NCBI GenBank assembly: GCA_902474645.1
Contig: CABRWN010000067.1
Location: 1 to 9,955, forward strand
DNA length: 9,955 nt
Origin: an uncultured Collinsella sp.
Lineage (GTDB): Bacteria > Actinomycetota > Coriobacteriia > Coriobacteriales > Coriobacteriaceae
Direction of reading: 5' to 3'
Shown here: positions 5,971 through 9,955 of the stretch, in pieces
How the letters are laid out: each line of letters begins with the position of its first letter
How positions within the stretch are numbered: the first letter of the stretch is position 1
The notes under the pieces: model-generated
Told to the model about the DNA's origin: nothing
Database searches by the model: none
The model's input: only the letters and a program-made list of their open reading frames with translations
Made by a program: the position numbers and the translations under genes

Positions 5971-6957
5971 CTACTCGTCGTTCTCGTCGTTGGGGTCGCC
6001 CTTGAGGGTGTTGATGTCCAGGTACTGGTTATCGTCCTCTTTTTGCTGGGTCTCCGACTCCGCTTGGGTGGGGCCGCGGAACAGCTGGAATCCCTCAAAC
6101 GCAATGACACCGAGCAGGGCAATGACAATGGCGATAAAGGCAACCTTGACTGCCTGCGGAAATTCCGAGAAACGCAGCGCCTTTTCCTTGGCGTAATAAT
6201 CGGCGAAGCGCTCTTCGCCCGTGCTTTTGGTATACGCCGGTGCGGACGCGGCCTCCGGGTCATATTCCGGTGCAGGCGTGGCAGCGTACGGATCGTTGAG
6301 ATAATCGCTCGATGCGGTGCCATAATCCTCTGTCTCGATGCGACCGTTGCCAGCATAGCCATCGGAATAATCGGAATATGCCGCACCGCCCTCATAGTCC
6401 GCGGCGCTCGTGTTGGCGGCAAAAAGCGGGTTAACTGGAACATCGAGCGCCGGCATGCCGGTAGAGGTCTCATCCAGATCGGCTGCAGCCCAGGAATCGT
6501 AGGCAACCTGATGGGCAACGGGCTCATCGAGCCTTGCGACCGGAGGCTTGCGTGCCGCAGGAACAGGCAACTGCTGGGCGCTGTACATAACGGTGCTGTC
6601 GGCCGATTTGCTCTGCGTCGCTGCAGCGAGAAATGCCGCCGTCTCGGACGGGTCGCTTGCGGGGCGGGGAGCGGGCGTGGGCGCCGAAGTGGGTGCGGGC
6701 GTAGGCGCGGGCGTCGAAAAAGACGACTGCGCAGGAATCGGCGCAGATACGGGCTCAGGCGCAAGTGCGGGATTGGGGTTTGACGGGCGAGCCCCGCCGC
6801 CCATGAGTTCGTCGGCGGTCCACGGGCGATCATCCATCACGTCGTCAAGGCTCAGTGAAAACAGGTCGTCTTCACCCTCATCGAACATGCGGTGCACATG
6901 TCCACCAATTGCCGGAATCAATCCGCGACCGGTGCATGATGCCTTGCTCAACGCCAT
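5971..6957 (-). CDS. Proline/alanine-rich single-pass membrane protein, unknown function
   Basis: The start is taken at ATG 6957, behind AAAGGATGG. An upstream in-frame ATG at 7053 would add 32 residues that have no ribosome site and run through the promoter. The 328-residue product has an acidic N-terminal part (FDEGEDDLFSLSLDDVMDD, 25-43). Next come a disordered Pro/Ala-rich linker (about 60-105, with APTPAP repeats), a Tyr/Asp/Ala-rich low-complexity region (185-245) and one membrane segment (about 270-293, VAFIAIVIALLGVIAF). A short acidic C-terminal tail (298-328, ending NDENDE) completes it. There is no signal peptide, so the long N-terminal part is probably cytoplasmic and the tail outside. 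Only the layout is recognisable, and no domain or function is assigned. It lies downstream of the regulator gene, on the same strand, but has its own likely promoter and terminator. Confidence 0.82.
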   Translation of the reverse strand: MALSKASCTGRGLIPAIGGHVHRMFDEGEDDLFSLSLDDVMDDRPWTADELMGGGARPSNPNPALAPEPVSAPIPAQSSFSTPAPTPAPTSAPTPAPRPASDPSETAAFLAAATQSKSADSTVMYSAQQLPVPAARKPPVARLDEPVAHQVAYDSWAAADLDETSTGMPALDVPVNPLFAANTSAADYEGGAAYSDYSDGYAGNGRIETEDYGTASSDYLNDPYAATPAPEYDPEAASAPAYTKSTGEERFADYYAKEKALRFSEFPQAVKVAFIAIVIALLGVIAFEGFQLFRGPTQAESETQQKEDDNQYLDINTLKGDPNDENDE

Positions 6958-6991
6958 TCTGTTCCATCCTTTCGAAATACTAATGACATCG

Positions 6992-6997
6992 ATTATA
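6992..6997 (-). promoter_or_regulatory. -10 box for the membrane-protein gene
   Basis: A perfect TATAAT lies on the minus strand (6997-6992), 34 bases upstream of the ATG at 6957. That would give a leader of roughly 28 bases containing the AAAGGATGG ribosome site. The -35 region is weak (GACCGA at about 18 bp spacing), so activation may be needed. Confidence 0.55.
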
Positions 6998-7080
6998 TGG
7001 AACTTCCCAAGCGGCTCGGTCTTGGATTCGCGCTTTCCAGAACTCGCGCCCAAAAGGGGAGGGGCAATCTAGGCGAGTGC

Positions 7081-7734
7081 CTACTTGTCGCCGGCTGCCG
7101 CCTTGGCCTCATTGAGGTAGCTATAGAAGCTGTACTTTGAGATGCCAAAGAACTCGCAGGCGCGCTCGCTCGACTTGGAAATGAGGAAGGCGCCGCGACG
7201 GTCGAGGTAGCCAATGGCACGAATGCGCTCGTCTTTGGTCATGAGCGCCGCGGGCTTGCCCACAAACTGCTCGCACTCGTGCAGCAGGTCCTCGAGCAGG
7301 TCGCCGATGTTCTTGGTAATGGGCTCGGGCTCGGTATAGCCCGTGCTGCCGGTGCCGGTAAAGGCATCGAGCGAGCGCTCAAAAGCCTTCATGAGCGTAA
7401 TGTCAAAGTTGATGCCCAAAATGCCGACGGGCTTGCCATCGTCGTTGCGGATAAAGATCGTCGACGATTTGAGCAGCTTACCGTCGGTGGTTTTAGTGAG
7501 GTACGGCTCGCGGTCGTGTACATCGGTGGCGCCCTCGTGCATGGACTCAAACACGATATGGCTGGGGCCGTCACCCAGTTTGCGCCCGCTGACGTGGCCG
7601 TTTTCGATCACCACGATGGAGTGGTCCACGTCCTCGGTCTCCAGATCGTGGACGACGACTTCGCAGTTGGGGCCAAATTGGAGCGCCAGACCGTGTGCGA
7701 GGCGCTTGTAAAACTCAATCTGTGCGGGGGTCAT
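7081..7734 (-). CDS. YheO-like PAS/HTH transcriptional regulator (DauR-type)
   Basis: The 217-residue product has the two-part build of the YheO family. An N-terminal PAS-like sensor (about 5-120) includes the family signature around FGPNCEVVVHDL (20-31), SSTIFIRNDDG (90-100) and PVGILGINFDIT (102-113). A C-terminal helix-turn-helix (about 145-210) reads MTKDERIRAIGYLDRRGAF (165-183), then SSERACEFFGISKYSFYSYL (188-207). The start at ATG 7734 follows AGGAAGG by five bases. A longer frame from 7809 would add 25 residues lacking family character. Relatives include DauR of Pseudomonas aeruginosa, a repressor of D-amino-acid catabolism. Divergence from dpaL makes it the probable regulator of that operon, sensing an amino-acid ligand; whether it activates or represses cannot be read from the sequence. 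All of this beyond the family call is inference. Confidence 0.9.
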   Translation of the reverse strand: MTPAQIEFYKRLAHGLALQFGPNCEVVVHDLETEDVDHSIVVIENGHVSGRKLGDGPSHIVFESMHEGATDVHDREPYLTKTTDGKLLKSSTIFIRNDDGKPVGILGINFDITLMKAFERSLDAFTGTGSTGYTEPEPITKNIGDLLEDLLHECEQFVGKPAALMTKDERIRAIGYLDRRGAFLISKSSERACEFFGISKYSFYSYLNEAKAAAGDK

Positions 7735-7872
7735 GGGTACCTTCCTAAAAATTAGTTTGGGCTCACTGTGCCATAAACCACACATGACCGCAAACAAATC
7801 CATCAACAAGGCAATTCATGACCGTTCGGCGGCGAAAAAGTACCGATTACGGCAACAAACAATTCGTTAGGT

Positions 7873-7925
7873 ATGCCAATCAAAAAGTGTGATAGAACAT
7901 TACTAACAAACTTTTTGTTTGGCAT
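7873..7925. promoter_or_regulatory. Inverted repeat in the divergent regulator/dpaL intergenic region
   Basis: ATGCCAATCAAAAAGT (7873-7888) is repeated in inverse as ACTTTTTGTTTGGCAT (7910-7925), with one mismatch in 16 pairs and a 21-bp centre. It lies 139 bp from the regulator start and 86 bp from the dpaL start. Half-sites are 37 bp apart, about 3.5 helical turns. AACAAA motifs also recur at 7794, 7856 and 7904, and CATGACCG is directly repeated at 7783 and 7817. This is the best operator candidate for the YheO-like regulator. A clear dpaL promoter was not identified. Confidence 0.65.
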
Positions 7926-8011
7926 CCACATAAAAGTTCAGTCGTATGAATGGGAATGGGCTGAAACGCGTATGCGGGGGCCGGCAAGAGAGGACTTAAG
8001 GAGTTCACCGT

Positions 8012-9226
8012 ATGGCCGATAAGATCCAGTGGGCGGGCAACACGATGCCCAAGAGCGATGACAAGCACTTGGGAATCATGAGCCTCGACCACGTGAAGAA
8101 GGCCCGCGCCTTCCACCAGTCGTTCCCCCAATATACTGTCACTCCGCTTGCTCGCCTGGACGGTCAGGCCGCGCGCCTGGGCTTGTCTAACCTGTGCGTT
8201 AAGGACGAGAGCTATCGCTTTGGCCTCAACGCCTTTAAGGTTCTGGGCGGTTCGTTTGCCATGGCCAACTACATCGCCGACGAGACCGGCAAGGACGTTG
8301 CCGACTGCACCTTCGACTACCTGACCTCCGATCAGCTTGCCAAGGACTTTGGCCAGGCTACCTTCTTTACCGCTACCGATGGCAACCATGGTCGCGGCGT
8401 GGCGTGGGCTGCCAACAAGCTGGGCCAGAAGGCTGTCGTGCACATGCCCAAGGGTTCCACCAAGCCCCGCTTCGATAACATCGCCGCCGAGGGCGCCACG
8501 GTGACCATCGAAGAGGTCAACTACGACGAGTGCGTGCGCATGGCCGCCGCCGAGGCCGATGCCTGCGAGCGCGGCGTCATCGTTCAGGACACCGCCTGGG
8601 AGGGCTACGAGAAGATTCCGTCCTGGATCATGGAGGGCTACGGCACCATGGCTTCCGAGGCTGCCGAGCAGCTGCGCGAGATGGCCATCAACCGCCCGAC
8701 GCACGTCTTTGTCCAGGCTGGCGTAGGCTCGCTCGCCGGCGCCGTGGTGGGCTACTTCACCAACCTGTATCCCGATAACCCGCCCACCTTCGTCGTGGTT
8801 GAGTGCGCGCCTGCTGCCTGCCTGTACAAGGGCGCTGCCGCCGGCGACGGCGATCCGCGCATCGTGGACGGCGACATGCCTTCCATCATGGCCGGTCTGT
8901 GCTGCGGCGAGCCCAACATTCTGGGCTGGGATATCCTGCGCAACCACGCCACCGCCTTCGTGTCCTGCCCCGACTGGGTCACCGCTCGCGGCATGCGCAC
9001 CCTGGGCGCTCCCGAGAAGGGCGACCCGCGCGTCATTTCCGGCGAGTCCGGCGCTGTGACCACCGGCCTGGTCGAGACCCTCATGCTCGATCCCGAGTAC
9101 GCTGAGCTCAAGGAACTCATCGGCCTGGACAAGACGAGCTCCGTGCTCTGCTTCTCCACCGAGGGCGACACCGATCCCGACCAGTATCGCCGCATTGTTT
9201 GGGAAGGCGAATATCCCACTTGCTAA
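8012..9226 (+). CDS. dpaL: Diaminopropionate ammonia-lyase
   Basis: This cytoplasmic PLP enzyme of fold type II converts 2,3-diaminopropionate to pyruvate and two ammonia. The 404 residues match the family's usual length of about 400. The PLP lysine is K76 in GLNAFKVLGG (71-80), and the second catalytic residue is the Asp in ATDGNHGRG (121-129), D123, equivalent to Asp120 of the E. coli enzyme. The phosphate-binding glycine loop is QAGVGSLAGA (235-244). The serine-binding-type region SGESGAVTTGL (343-353) is also typical. The start ATG follows TAAGGAG by eight bases. The gene is divergent from the YheO-like regulator and is followed 74 bp later by ygeY on the same strand, a pairing known from E. 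coli and other bacteria. Strongly GC-rich codon use suggests a well-expressed resident gene. Confidence 0.96.
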   Translation: MADKIQWAGNTMPKSDDKHLGIMSLDHVKKARAFHQSFPQYTVTPLARLDGQAARLGLSNLCVKDESYRFGLNAFKVLGGSFAMANYIADETGKDVADCTFDYLTSDQLAKDFGQATFFTATDGNHGRGVAWAANKLGQKAVVHMPKGSTKPRFDNIAAEGATVTIEEVNYDECVRMAAAEADACERGVIVQDTAWEGYEKIPSWIMEGYGTMASEAAEQLREMAINRPTHVFVQAGVGSLAGAVVGYFTNLYPDNPPTFVVVECAPAACLYKGAAAGDGDPRIVDGDMPSIMAGLCCGEPNILGWDILRNHATAFVSCPDWVTARGMRTLGAPEKGDPRVISGESGAVTTGLVETLMLDPEYAELKELIGLDKTSSVLCFSTEGDTDPDQYRRIVWEGEYPTC

Positions 9227-9233
9227 TCGTTAG

Positions 9234-9260
9234 GGCGGAGTAAATAGGTATCGCTCCGCC
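9234..9260 (+). other. Hairpin between dpaL and ygeY
   Basis: GGCGGAG (9234-9240) and CTCCGCC (9254-9260) form a perfect seven-pair stem with a 13-base loop, beginning seven bases after the dpaL stop. No T-run follows, so it is unlikely to be a strong terminator. It may protect the dpaL message 3' end or lower ygeY expression relative to dpaL. Confidence 0.55.
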
Positions 9261-9300
9261 ACCTCACAGGTAGATTCCTTCGTTTGAAAGGTTATGAACA

Positions 9301-9955
9301 ATGGCTAAAGAACTCGATTTCGACGCTATCAAGGCTGCTGCTGAGTCTCACCGCGCCGACATGACTCGCTTCCTGCGCGCTATGATCTCCCACCCCTCTG
9401 AGTCCTGCGAGGAGGGTGAGGTTGTCGCCTGCATCAAGGCCGAGATGGAGAGCCTTGGCTATGACGAGGTCAAGGTCGACGGCCTGGGCAACGTCATGGG
9501 CTTTATGGGCGAGGGCGACAAGATCATCGCCATCGACTCTCACATCGACACCGTTGGCATCGGCAACATCGAGAACTGGGACGCCGATCCCTACGAGGGC
9601 TACGAGACCGACGAGATCATTTACGGCCGCGGCGGCTCCGACCAGGAGGGCGGCATGGCTTCCGCTACCTACGCTGCCAAGATGATGAAGGACATGGGCC
9701 TCATCCCCGAGGGCTACAAGATCATGGTCGTCGGCACCGTCCAGGAAGAGGACTGCGACGGCATGTGCTGGCAGTACATCTACAACAAGGACGGCATTAA
9801 GCCCGAGTTCGTCATTTCCACCGAGCCCACCGACGGCGGCATCTATCGCGGTCACCGCGGCCGCATGGAGATCCGCGTCGACGTTCACGGCACCTCCTGC
9901 CACGGCTCCGCTCCCGACCGCGGCGACAACGCCATCTACAAGATGGCCGACATCA
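9301..9955 (+). CDS. ygeY: YgeY-family selenium-metabolism-linked hydrolase, 3' end cut by window edge
   Basis: A frame open to the window edge (218 residues visible) starts at ATG 9301, nine bases after GAAAGG. It is an M20-family metallohydrolase related to ArgE/DapE. Visible active-site motifs are IAIDSHIDTVG (76-86; metal His81 and Asp83), YGRGGSDQEGGMAS (108-121; bridging Asp114), VQEEDCDG (147-154; the Glu149-Glu150 pair) and STEPTD (173-178; a further metal ligand). HRGRMEIRVDVHGTSCHGSA (185-204) enters the dimerisation domain typical of the family. The remaining half lies outside the window. YgeY is found with dpaL and with genes for selenium-dependent molybdenum hydroxylases in several genomes. 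Its substrate is not settled; cleavage of an acylated or peptide-linked amino acid that feeds DpaL would fit but is inference. Confidence 0.93.
   Translation, partial: MAKELDFDAIKAAAESHRADMTRFLRAMISHPSESCEEGEVVACIKAEMESLGYDEVKVDGLGNVMGFMGEGDKIIAIDSHIDTVGIGNIENWDADPYEGYETDEIIYGRGGSDQEGGMASATYAAKMMKDMGLIPEGYKIMVVGTVQEEDCDGMCWQYIYNKDGIKPEFVISTEPTDGGIYRGHRGRMEIRVDVHGTSCHGSAPDRGDNAIYKMADI

Noticed and set aside
5932..6783. Plus-strand 283-residue frame
   Set aside because: It is antisense to the membrane-protein gene; its Arg/Gly/Cys-rich composition comes from the Pro/Ala codons on the other strand.
6958..7053. N-terminal extension of the membrane protein from ATG 7053
   Set aside because: The added residues run through the TATAAT at 6997-6992 and the ribosome site before 6957, and there is no ribosome site at 7053.
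7735..7809. N-terminal extension of the YheO-like regulator from ATG 7809
   Set aside because: The 25 extra residues are not family-like, while ATG 7734 has AGGAAGG at the right distance and matches the usual YheO N-terminus.
7880..8947. Leftward 355-residue frame
   Set aside because: It is antisense to dpaL, whose PLP-enzyme motifs are unmistakable.
9292..9903. Leftward 203-residue frame
   Set aside because: It is antisense to ygeY and is rich in Val/Ala/Asp/Leu, as expected from a shadow of GC-rich codons.

Overview
The window looks like chromosomal DNA of a high-GC, host-associated anaerobe of the Coriobacteriia, most likely Collinsella or a close relative. The reasons are actinobacterial-style GC-rich codon use in the metabolic genes, a DUF559/AbiEi-type protein, paired AAA ATPases with nuclease-like tails, and a diaminopropionate ammonia-lyase/YgeY pair under a YheO-type regulator. 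The genus is inferred from overall character and was not tested by any search.

Left part (1-4303), accessory in character. A leftward gene running off the left edge encodes an AbiEi/DUF559-like protein. A gene-free stretch follows. It contains a tandem array of six 48-bp imperfect hairpins on a 62-bp period (927-1283) and a 56-bp almost perfect palindrome (1337-1392) that carries TATAAT on both strands. The palindrome lies directly in front of an AAA ATPase with a DUF234-type tail (1408-2799). Behind that gene are six direct repeats on an exact 23-bp period (2851-2988), and then a second ATPase of the AAA_14/DUF4143 type (3008-4303). Two ATPase-nuclease fusions, each behind its own different repeat array, are the most unusual feature of the window.

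Middle part (4304-5970), decayed or orphan sequence. A 457-bp gap holds a plus-strand terminator hairpin and two overlapping tiny reading frames. It is followed by a DEDDh exonuclease pseudogene broken by an in-frame TAG and a later frameshift. Convergent to it is a small unrecognised leftward gene whose upstream region carries a duplicated 11-bp motif.

Right part (5971-9955), stable metabolic sequence. Two leftward genes encode a proline/alanine-rich single-pass membrane protein and a YheO-like PAS/HTH regulator. Divergent from the regulator are dpaL (diaminopropionate ammonia-lyase) and the start of ygeY (M20-family, selenium-metabolism-linked hydrolase), which runs off the right edge. The 277-bp divergent intergenic region holds a 16-bp inverted repeat that is a good candidate operator. 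The likely logic is that the regulator senses an amino-acid-type ligand and controls degradation of 2,3-diaminopropionate and related compounds through DpaL and YgeY. No rRNA, tRNA, insertion sequence or CRISPR array was seen.
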